Source: Isochrysis galbana
Taxonomy: Eukaryota > Haptophyta > Isochrysidales > Isochrysidaceae
Length of the DNA: 64,000 bases
Direction: 5' to 3'
Assembly: GCA_018136815.1 (NCBI GenBank)
Contig: JADDIW010000059.1
Span: 1 to 64,000 of the forward strand
Made by a program: the position numbers and the translations under genes. Under the pieces are notes generated by a model. The model had not been told where the DNA came from and searched no databases. It worked only from the letters and a program-made list of their open reading frames with translations. Below are positions 44,059 to 51,972 of the stretch, piece after piece. Position 1 is the stretch's first letter. Each line of letters begins with the position of its first letter.

Positions 44059-45105
44059 CTAAGAGTCAGCATCAGCAGGTGAGGGTGATCGCCCTCGCAC
44101 CTCAAGCACCCCCCGATCCGACGTGAACACGCTCGCGCACGCTCCCACTTCCTCGGTTCGTCGCTTCCGCTGGGGGTTGTAGGCTTGGGCGCGCTTTCTC
44201 TCGCGGAATGAGTGACCGGAGCCGAGGCCACCAGAGGCACGCTGTCTTGCGAGATCCTCCTCACGAGCAACCGCCAGGGCCCCCTCGCCGGCCTTTTGCG
44301 TCATCTGCAGTGCATCGTACAGCAGGCCATGTTCGGTTCGGTTCGACCTTGGCGTTCCCGTCCCCTCACTAGCGGCTTTCCATGCGTCGATGTACTTTAA
44401 CTCCAGGTCTCTGAGAGGGTCCAGCATCCTTCCCAGCAGACAGCTAGAGAAGCCAGAAGCGGCCTCCTCTTCACCAGCCTTGAGAGCAAGCTTTGTCGCT
44501 TCCTCCTGCGCGCCTTGAGCTGCTTGCAGGTCTGACAGCCAGTGAAAGTGAATTTTCACAGGCCGGAAAGCGCCAATCTCCCACAAATTATGAAGCGCCT
44601 TGAATGCGTCGGCGTCGCGAGCGTCGCGCAGCTCTGACCAGAGTTGCTTAAAGCAGGGCCACTCAGCCTCAGCAACAGGCACTGGCACGGGCGGCCCAAC
44701 AGTCGGCTGCTTGGTGTAGAGACAGTAGACCAGGAAGAGCCCGCCGGTCCGCTCGTGGAGGCAAGGGTGAACGGCAGGCTGCAAGTGATAGACAGCAGCT
44801 CGGAGGAGTATCTCAACCCACTCCTCCTCGGTCTCATCCAGCGAGTGGACCCGGGCGCACGACTTCCTCATCTGAAAGAGCTCGTGCATGCGGAGTGTTG
44901 TCCACACGTCTTTGAATAGTGCCCAGTGCCCGTTGGCTGGTGGGTCGCGCGCGCGAAGCACGCGCTCAGCGTAGCGCAGAATGCACTGCTCCAGGTCAAA
45001 AAGGATCGCCGGCTGCGCGGGCGCCGCGCTCAGGTCCATCTCGTCCACTCGCCGGTGGCGCCTCTTGACCCATGCGGGCGGCTGCGACTCGAAACCCTCA
45101 GCCAT
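44059..45105 (-). CDS. SNAPC1/SNAP43-like subunit of the snRNA-activating protein complex
   Basis: Single exon, 348 aa, starting MAEGFESQPPAWVKRRHRR. The middle resembles the SNAPC1 (SNAP43) domain: a helical N-terminus (ILFDLEQCILRYAERV; WALFKDVWTTLRMHELFQMR), then RTGGLFLVYCLYTKQP and a block like V-x-V-x-x-x-W-x-x-F-x-x-L-W, then DADAFKALHNLWEIGAFRPV and KIHFHW. The C-terminus is charged and probably disordered, with nuclear localisation motifs (RERKRAQ, PQRKRR). In other eukaryotes SNAPc binds the proximal sequence element of snRNA (and, in some protists, spliced-leader) genes and recruits Pol II or III. The assignment rests on motif order and fold-level similarity. Confidence 0.65.
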   Translation of the reverse strand: MAEGFESQPPAWVKRRHRRVDEMDLSAAPAQPAILFDLEQCILRYAERVLRARDPPANGHWALFKDVWTTLRMHELFQMRKSCARVHSLDETEEEWVEILLRAAVYHLQPAVHPCLHERTGGLFLVYCLYTKQPTVGPPVPVPVAEAEWPCFKQLWSELRDARDADAFKALHNLWEIGAFRPVKIHFHWLSDLQAAQGAQEEATKLALKAGEEEAASGFSSCLLGRMLDPLRDLELKYIDAWKAASEGTGTPRSNRTEHGLLYDALQMTQKAGEGALAVAREEDLARQRASGGLGSGHSFRERKRAQAYNPQRKRRTEEVGACASVFTSDRGVLEVRGRSPSPADADS

Positions 45106-45753
45106 CGCCCTCAATGCGGTGAGTGTGAGCCGCTATGTGTGGAATTCCACAGGCGGCGTGACTGGCGCAGCGTAGCAGCGCGTGACGGCCAGGGGCAAGA
45201 CAGGTAGACGGGGAGTGGGGAATGGGAAAGGGGGGATGAGGGAGTGAGGGAGAGAATGAGTTAGAGGGGGAGGGGGGAGAGGGGGGGGAGAGGGGGGGAG
45301 AGGGGGAGGGGTGGTGGGGAGAGGGGGGAGAGGGGGGAGAGGAAGAGGAAGAGGCGGAGGCACACAGGTACGGACAGACAGAGAACAGGTCAGATGGACA
45401 GACGGGTAGACGGACAGACGGACAGACACATAAAGATAGACAGACGAACAGACGGACAGACGAAGAGGGAGAGGGAGAGGGAGAGGGAGGGAGGGATCCC
45501 TTTCTCTCCTCTTTGCTCTTCTTGGCGCCGAGCGTCGGAGGACGACCGCCGACCGACCCGCAGGTTTTCTCTTGTAGGATGGCCCACCCGATACTTAGTA
45601 AAGTACTAGAGTACTAGTACTTTCTTTACATCCTACATTCGCCGTGTCTGCTGCGGTGTGGGCGTCGGATTCAAGAGCAGCGAGAAGACAGGACAGCTAT
45701 GTGCGTAGTGTCTGGTTTCTGTTGTATCTCTGCAGGTTTCTCAGGCGCGGTGG
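45106..45753. repeat. Upstream microsatellites of the SNAPC1-like gene
   Basis: A (GGGGA)n-type purine tract lies at ~45220-45360 on the plus strand, then a degenerate (GACAGACG)n tetra/octanucleotide array at ~45368-45465, then (GGGAGA)n at 45466-45495. No further gene is visible before the LINE. Confidence 0.75.
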
Positions 45754-45770
45754 GCATTTTGCTGGTTGTA
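45754..45770. repeat. Left target-site duplication of the LINE
   Basis: GCATTTTGCTGGTTGTA, identical over 17 bases to 49683-49699 on the other side of the element. Confidence 0.95.
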
Positions 45771-46156
45771 AAAAAAAAACCTTTTAATATTCTCGCCACG
45801 CGCGCGGCTACGGGGTTGTCTATTGTAGCCACGCCCAGATCCCTTCCTCTCCTCTCACTCCCCGCCTTGCGGCAACTCCCCTCGTGCTCTACTTAGGGGC
45901 CCGGGTCGTGGGTGGGGCTGGGTCGGGCGGGGTGCATCGGCCCTCGGTGGTCTGTTCTCGCCTTCCTCCTGTGCCTCTGGGTGGCCGGTTTCTTTCTGCT
46001 GTGGTGTAGGTGTTGCGCCGTTGCTGGGGTGCCTCATGCTCGTGAGTTGTTCTTCTTCGTGGGTGGTTCTTTCAGGAATGGGGGGGAGGGGAGGGTGTGC
46101 CTCGACCTCAGGCGAGCCTTTCGGCGAGGCCGATCGCTTCCGCCACCATGCCGAGG

Positions 46157-47386
46157 TCATCGGTCATCGCTCATTCTTAGTTTACCTTTGTTGTCTTCTG
46201 TAAATATCGGGGCGCTGAGCTCCGCTGGCCTTTTTATTTTAGGTTTTCTACCCTGGGCCGCCGTGCGAGTGCGCATCGGGCGACAAGTTTTCGACGGAGT
46301 AAGGCCCCTCACCAGGGTGGTGAATCTTATGAGCGTGGATTCTAAAACCGGTATGTAGTGATATTCATATGATTCGAACTCTATTCTGTAGAAGTCTCTT
46401 AGTATATATCTCCAGGCTATGATGTAAAGGGTTTTCAGGCTGTCGGGGGTGGTCGCGTCTGGGTATGCGAATAGCCTATCCTTTGTTTTCTGCCCGTGTG
46501 ACCTATTCGTTTTCGGAGTGTAGTTAGCGATCGCATCTATGGTGTCGAAGATTTTTCTTGTCGCGGGGCACCACGCTAGGTGGCATGAGTCCTCTTGATG
46601 TTGGTTGCACATTCTGCACTTGTTGGTTATGCTTGTCGCGAATCTGTTTTTGGTACCTATCCTCCTGTGGGTGATGTGTTTGAAGTGCGGGTGTTTGTCC
46701 GTGTGTCTTAACAGCGGCAGGGTGTACAGCCTGGCTATGTGTTTCCAGTTGTCTTTCGAGATGTCTAGGCGCTTCTCCCAAGCTATTTTGGCCGTTTGCG
46801 GGTTGTTTAGTCTTGTCGCCTTGAGCGCGGCTTTCGTTATGTCGGAAACCGTGATCGCGTCAAGTGCTATTTTTCCTTTTTGTATGGCGTACTCGTCGGC
46901 CAGCGGATATTCCATGTATTTTGGCCCTTTGTATCCGTTTTCCCATCGGGCCGGGGGGTGGTATCGTTGTGTTTCCTCGGCGTTCACTACGCCACCGGTG
47001 TCGGAGACCTCCCCGAGATAGTCGGTGTCTGTGTGGATCCATATGTTATTAAGTTTTTTGATGTATTTATTGTCCTCTGAGGCTCTAATCTCTTCACGTT
47101 TTGTTTCCCCCGGCTCTTGGCTGGAGTCTTTGCCCTCCTGGCAGGTCCTCTCACCGGGGTCGGGTAGTGGGCGTTCCGATGACTTGCCTAGTATTTGTCG
47201 CGCGTGGTCAACCACGGCGTCCCATGAGTCTAGGAACTCTGTTTTACGGATCGCGCGGCCCTCGTGTACGAAGATCTCTGGGAGGTGTTCGACATATGCC
47301 GAGCACTCTTCTCTACTATAGGGCGTCGTGAAGGCATCGTCTTTGAACACGTTGTGGATCACGGTCGTGTCCAAGGTCTCCCACAT
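46157..47386 (-). pseudogene. LINE ORF, C-terminal region with zf-RVT-like motif
   Basis: 409 codons. The N-terminal third probably joined the deleted RT domain. The C-terminal part contains a C-x2-C...H-x3-C cluster (CRMCNQHQEDSCHLAWC), the zinc-binding motif that follows reverse transcriptase in many LINE ORF2 proteins, and then IIAWRYILRDFYRIEFE. It overlaps the end of the upstream ORF by 28 bases in another frame at the deletion junction. No YADD-type catalytic box is present. Confidence 0.7.
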
Positions 47387-49659
47387 TCGCGCCCATGCGG
47401 CGCGAATCGTGGGGGGGGAGAGGTGTGGGTTGTGCCATATGGGTCGCGAGAGTGCGCCCTCGCGCGTGAGCCGCAGTTAAAGTCGCCCCCGATTAGGGTC
47501 GGGGTCGAATCTAGCATGGCGAGTTTTTGTCCCATTCTCGCTATCTGCCCCCCCCGGGGGCCAGGGGCCGCGCTAAAATACAAAGATATAATGCGGTACT
47601 TTATCTCATCAATGTTAATGTCTACTGCTACACATCTACCTTCAAGTACGATTTCCATTGTTTCCGGTCTGACGGTTATCCTGTCGGCTCCATCCCTGAT
47701 CGCCACAGCGACGCCGCTGGCAGGGTCCTTCAGCTCTCCTGGGGCGGCGAACCACGACCATCCTAGTAGGGCGGCCGTTCTATGCGCCCAGAGGTGCGTC
47801 CCATCTTCGTATGCGTGAAGCTCTTGGAGCATTAGTATGTCCACCCTCGCCTTTCGCGCTTGTGACAGCACTGCGGCTAGTTTTCCGCCTTTAGTGCCGT
47901 TCAGGTTGTAGGTCGCGATTGTGACGGGTCCCTCACCTGGGTATCCAAGGGTGGAGTCGAAGGCGAGTCGGGGGCGAGGGGGGGATCTTCCCCTAGTCGC
48001 GCGCCTTAGTCGGCGCACCGCCGCTAATGCGAAGAGGCATGTTAGTGCGAGCGCGCACTCCGGGTGGAGGAAGAGGCAGGCCGGGCCGTTCAAGCAGACG
48101 CCCGGGATCTTCTTGTGCGGGTGGAGGTGGCAGCGGATCGTACACTTGTTGTCGATCCATGCTCCGGGGATTTCGTGCGACAGATTGCAGCGGACTCCGC
48201 GCTTGTTGCGGAGGCACAGACCCTGCGTGAAGCGCGCGCAAGTCTTTGGAGGTTCTTTGCCGAGTGCTTCACGTACCGACTTGGGGCGTGGTGCGATTTT
48301 CCACGCTTCGATGCGCGTTTTGCGCTTAGCCGCCTCCGCGTCGCAGATGCAGCGTCTGTGCGCCGGCTGGAGATTGCGCGCAACTTCCGGGCGCCAGCCT
48401 TTGCAGCCCCTGAGGCTTCCGTGTATCATCAGTTTGTGCTGGGATTGGAGGCCTTGCGGCATCTCCAGCGCCTTGCACGCGCGTACGGCGTAGTTCACTG
48501 GGATGATGGAGTTTTCGACGTTGAGGAGGAGCTTGCGCGGGAAGTTGCTCGTGAGGAACGACCCTTGGGTCGCTGCGACGTACAGGTGCCAGCGAGTGGA
48601 GTGAGCCACTTTGGACACGAAAGTGCCCGACTCACCTTCCAGTTTCATGCGCTCACGGTTCCCTTTAAGGAATGTGAGGCCTTCCTTTTCGACGGCTTTG
48701 ACGAGGGTGCTCAGGGTGATTTTCGAGGCTTGTGCCAGTCCGTCTGCCTCTACCACGAGGTGAGCCGCTACGTCTTGGAGGGCCTCGTAGAGCGCCTTTC
48801 GTGACGCGGTGCCCTTTTTGTTGAGTTTGGCTTCGATGGCCTCGATCTTGATTTGCACCGCAACGTCGACTTGGTGGATGCGGATTGTAGTTTGGAGTCC
48901 ATAACGGGCTTGGAACTGTTGGGCGCAATCTTCGTTGACGGCGATATGCCATGGGCCCCTAGAGGAGCGGGCCCAAAAGTCGGGCTCAGGGTCGACGCCC
49001 TCGAGCTCGAGGAGAAGTTCGACGATGGCCGCGTAGACCGTCGTGTCGTGGAAGACGAGGTCGTCTGCTTGTTGGAACGACAAGTCGTAAATGGCGTCTG
49101 TATCTGCTTGTTGTTCTTCACCCTCTGAGTCTGGCTCCTGAGGGTCGGGTGTGGGCGGTGGGGTGGTTAGCGTTGCCGAGGGAGGTTGCTGGAGGGGTGG
49201 AGGGGGTCCTGCTCTTGTGCGTCGTCTGGGCGTCATGTCTGTCATTCCTACTCTGTGCTGCCAGAGTGGTGTGTACCCATACGTAGTGTTGCTATCTGTC
49301 AAAGTGTTGTGCCCATAAGGGCCACCCGGCCATGGGCCACGCCGCCGAGGCGGCGCGGCCCTGGCCAGGGTGAGAGGGGCCTCTGCCATAAGGCACGCCC
49401 AGTGGAGTGTTGGCCTTGCCCGCCCGATGCTGTCCTCCTGTGGTCTGCAGTCTGCTGTCTCCCATGGGGGAGGCCAGCATGGCTGCTGTGGTTGCTGTGG
49501 CCGGAGCCACGGGCCGTGTGGTGCGACCCGGGTCGCACGCACCTGCTCGGCCTCCGAGGGTGGACGCGGTCGCTTCGCCAGCGACTGGTCCGCGGGGGTG
49601 TGGGGGCCGCCCTCGGCGGGGGGCCCGGAGGAGAGGGGAGTCACGCCGGCGCGCTCCAT
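47359..49659 (-). CDS. LINE ORF1-endonuclease fusion protein (partial endonuclease)
   Basis: 766 aa starting MERAGVTPLSSGPP. A Pro/Ser-rich N-terminus is followed by an ORF1-like region and CCCH-type zinc clusters around residues 480-540 (CARFTQGLCLRNKRGVRCNL; GVCLNGPACLFLHPE). An APE-type endonuclease domain then starts at ~590 (VTIATYNLNGTKGG; ILMLQELHAYEDG with the metal-binding Glu; LIGGDFNC with the Asp-Asn motif). The endonuclease is cut before its final catalytic Asp-His. Fusion of the RNA-binding part and the endonuclease in one frame differs from the two-ORF layout of mammalian L1. It should bind RNA but not nick DNA. Confidence 0.8.
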   Translation of the reverse strand: MERAGVTPLSSGPPAEGGPHTPADQSLAKRPRPPSEAEQVRATRVAPHGPWLRPQQPQQPCWPPPWETADCRPQEDSIGRARPTLHWACLMAEAPLTLARAAPPRRRGPWPGGPYGHNTLTDSNTTYGYTPLWQHRVGMTDMTPRRRTRAGPPPPLQQPPSATLTTPPPTPDPQEPDSEGEEQQADTDAIYDLSFQQADDLVFHDTTVYAAIVELLLELEGVDPEPDFWARSSRGPWHIAVNEDCAQQFQARYGLQTTIRIHQVDVAVQIKIEAIEAKLNKKGTASRKALYEALQDVAAHLVVEADGLAQASKITLSTLVKAVEKEGLTFLKGNRERMKLEGESGTFVSKVAHSTRWHLYVAATQGSFLTSNFPRKLLLNVENSIIPVNYAVRACKALEMPQGLQSQHKLMIHGSLRGCKGWRPEVARNLQPAHRRCICDAEAAKRKTRIEAWKIAPRPKSVREALGKEPPKTCARFTQGLCLRNKRGVRCNLSHEIPGAWIDNKCTIRCHLHPHKKIPGVCLNGPACLFLHPECALALTCLFALAAVRRLRRATRGRSPPRPRLAFDSTLGYPGEGPVTIATYNLNGTKGGKLAAVLSQARKARVDILMLQELHAYEDGTHLWAHRTAALLGWSWFAAPGELKDPASGVAVAIRDGADRITVRPETMEIVLEGRCVAVDINIDEIKYRIISLYFSAAPGPRGGQIARMGQKLAMLDSTPTLIGGDFNCGSRARAHSRDPYGTTHTSPPPRFAPHGRECGRPWTRP

Positions 49660-49945
49660 CGCGTCTAACTATAAAGTTAGTTGCATTTTGCTGGTTGTAT
49701 GTGAATGTCAGGCATATGTCCCCGTTGTTATTTGTTTGAGCGCCGACCGCACCTATGCCTATGCGCCATGCGCACCATGGTGCGGCCGTGGCGCATCATG
49801 CACCATGACCATGCTGTATCCAATTATCTAGCTAGCTGATTTATGTCTGTGGCCCATGTTCAATCAAGTCATTCCATATTGATGGCCAAATGCTTCGGCT
49901 ACTTGTACCCATCCACCCGAGATCCATGTACAACTCTATTGTTAG

Positions 49946-51121
49946 TCACCCGACTCCGTCCCAACTCTCGAAAGCACCGTACTTTGGAGCCTCTGACAGC
50001 TCTCCTTCAAGAAAAATGCCCTCGACCTCCGCAACCTCCTCTGCATGCATATGATATTCAAGATTTGCGACTAGCTTCCCTTGGCTCAGCGCCTCCCATT
50101 CCAGCCCCATCAGCCACTCGGACGACTTGACACTCTGATATACCTTTGGCCATGCTGCGAGGCGTTTGGTGGGGTCGGCAATGAGCAACGATTCAACTAA
50201 TGTGCGAGGTCCCTCAGGAAGTGAGCCCAAGTCCGGAGCAGCAGCCAAAATGGAGAGCTCGAGCTGGGAGTGCACATCCTGACCAACATCCTCCCCATGC
50301 CGATAGCCCCCATTTGCTGCATAGAGACCGATGGACTGTGAATCATTGCTCCAAAATGGTGGCTGACCGTCAACCATCTCGGCGATGAGCACGCCAAGGG
50401 CCCAGAGTTGAGCGGCAACTCCATGTGCCTCACCTCGGATGACCTCGGGTGCATGGTAGTGGCGAGTCCCGATGAGCGAAGACGAAGCCTCCGCCTCCTT
50501 GGGACACGCAGTGATGAACTTGGCGTGCCCAAAGTCCACAAGCTTGAGCACGCCATTTGCGGTGAAGAGAATATTGGTCGGTTTGAGGTCCCTATACAGG
50601 AGCGAGAGTCGGTCATAGAGGTGGTCCAGAGCGAGAACCACCGATCCCGTGACGATGCGGGCTGCGGCTGCGTCGATTCCCGTGGCGCGCAGTCCCTGTG
50701 CCTCATCCCCGACCGAGGCGTTCCCCGATGTCACGGCAGCAGGTGACTGGCCGCGCTGGCCGCCTCGCCGGATGTGCCAGAGCAGTTCGCCGCCGTTCAG
50801 ATACTCGAGCACAAAGTAGAGTCTAGCCTCGTCCTTGAGCGTGCCGAGTAGGCGGACAACGCCAGGCGCGTCGTATGCCGCGAGCAGCGCCTCCTTCTCG
50901 CGTAGGATGCGTAAGGCTGCCTTCTCGCCCGTGACGCAGCGCCGCTCGATCACTTTGAGGGCACAGCGTGCCCCGTCGCTCCTCCTCGCGCCGACCAAGA
51001 CGGTGCAGGTGAGGCCTCGGCCGATCTGGCGACCGAGGAGAAGCTCATCAAGCCCCGTCACCCAATCCCCGCCCGCCGCTACGCCTGCCGAGCTCGTAGA
51101 GCCAGAGCAACCGCTGGACAT
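49946..51121 (-). CDS. AGC-family serine/threonine protein kinase
   Basis: Single exon, 391 aa, starting MSSGCSGSTSSAG. Kinase motifs: glycine loop GRGLTCTVLVG (~34-44), ATP-binding Lys56 (CALKVIE), YRDLKPTNIL with catalytic Asp178, DFG at 196-198, GTRHYHAPEVI, and WALGVLIAEMVDGQPPFW. YRDLKP and the overall order are like PKA/PKG/PDK1. A ~30-residue Gly/Ala-rich insert (about 120-150) interrupts the helix before the catalytic loop. The usual acidic residue before W-A-L-G-V (D-x-W) is replaced (AAQLWALGV), which may affect stability or activity. The C-terminal tail lacks an obvious hydrophobic FxxF motif. The substrate is unknown. Confidence 0.88.
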   Translation of the reverse strand: MSSGCSGSTSSAGVAAGGDWVTGLDELLLGRQIGRGLTCTVLVGARRSDGARCALKVIERRCVTGEKAALRILREKEALLAAYDAPGVVRLLGTLKDEARLYFVLEYLNGGELLWHIRRGGQRGQSPAAVTSGNASVGDEAQGLRATGIDAAAARIVTGSVVLALDHLYDRLSLLYRDLKPTNILFTANGVLKLVDFGHAKFITACPKEAEASSSLIGTRHYHAPEVIRGEAHGVAAQLWALGVLIAEMVDGQPPFWSNDSQSIGLYAANGGYRHGEDVGQDVHSQLELSILAAAPDLGSLPEGPRTLVESLLIADPTKRLAAWPKVYQSVKSSEWLMGLEWEALSQGKLVANLEYHMHAEEVAEVEGIFLEGELSEAPKYGAFESWDGVG

Positions 51122-51972
51122 CCACCTTCCCCTCTTCTCTCCCCCGACGCCCTACCGCAACTCTCGTAGAAGTCCCCTGCTGATAGCTAACCTTAGAGAG
51201 TTCTCCGACTCCCCTCGCCACTTCCCCAACCCGTCCTGCTGCCTCCCCCAAAGCAAAGATGGGCTCGAAAGAACGAAAACAAAGATCGATATCTTGTAAG
51301 TACGAGTAGATAGTAGATAAACTCTCGCTATACTGATAAAAGTACGGATGCACCGCAGTAAGGCCAAATGTCAGTCGAAGAAAGCGACCCTAGACCCGAT
51401 CGAACATTGGAGATTGAATTTTTTATTCCCTCAATGAGCGCTAGAGTACAGAAATGATTAGGGGCCTACATCCTACAGACGGATCACCCTCTGTCGGAGT
51501 TTTTTTGTTCGTGTTGGTTTAAAATTTAAATTAGTGCTGTGGGACAAAAACCCTCATCGGCAATGGAGCCCCCACCCCGCGATGGGGGTGTGCGCGGTTG
51601 GTGCACGGCTCGTCCGGTGTATTCCTATATCTATATGGCTAGACTCGCTAGCCAACAAGATGCTCTAAAACTCTAAGTCTATATTTGACTCAACACCCCC
51701 CCCCCTCCCTCCTCCCTCCCACCTCGTGTTCAGCTTTGCCACGAAACGAGTTTTGCCGCGAACACATTTGAATCGCCGTCGCCGCCGCGTCATTCCCCCG
51801 CCCCCTCCCTCTCCTTCAAGCAGGCAGCGCGCGCGGCTCTCGGTGACGAGCTTTCTCCTCCCTTCTTCGTCTCCTTCTCTTCTCTCTCTCCTTCTCCCCT
51901 CTCTTCTTCTTCCTTCCTTCGCTCCCTCCCCCCCCCTTCCCTCCCTCCCTCTCTCCTCTCTCTTTGCCCGCG
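51122..51972. other. Divergent promoter region between the AGC kinase and ASPM genes
   Basis: About 850 bp between the two divergent start codons. It contains copy 3 of the structured repeat (51532-51663) and, directly before the ASPM start, a ~250-bp pyrimidine-rich stretch (51690-51965, CTCC/CTTC runs; GA on the other strand). Confidence 0.6.
51532..51663 (+). repeat. Structured dispersed repeat, copy 3 of 3
   Basis: Shares with the other copies the core GGAGCC...CACCCCGCGATGGGGGTG and ...GGCTCGTCC. The inner hairpin differs (GTGCGC-GGTTG-GTGCAC) but can still pair if one G-U wobble is allowed. It ends in CTAGCCAACAAGATG. Confidence 0.55.

Larger units (their letters stand above)
45771..49682 (-). 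mobile_element. Internally deleted LINE (non-LTR retrotransposon) with 17-bp TSD
   Basis: The boundaries are fixed by an exact 17-bp duplication at 45754-45770 and 49683-49699. The sense strand is minus. The 5' end starts AACTAAC-TTTATA-GTTAG, then ACGCG and the start codon of ORF1 at 49659, so the 5' leader is only ~23 bases and consists mainly of a hairpin. The 3' end (sense) is AATATTAAAAGG followed by a run of T, not A. ORF1/EN and a C-terminal zinc-binding region are present, but the reverse-transcriptase domain is missing, so this copy is not autonomous. Confidence 0.92.

Noticed and set aside
45368-45465. Regularly spaced GACAGACG array as a CRISPR
   Set aside because: The units are 4-12 bp with no unique spacers, the organism is eukaryotic and the array is a microsatellite.
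46360-46400. TTCGAA-containing sequence near 46375 as a tRNA T-arm
   Set aside because: It lies within the conserved LINE coding frame and no cloverleaf can be formed.
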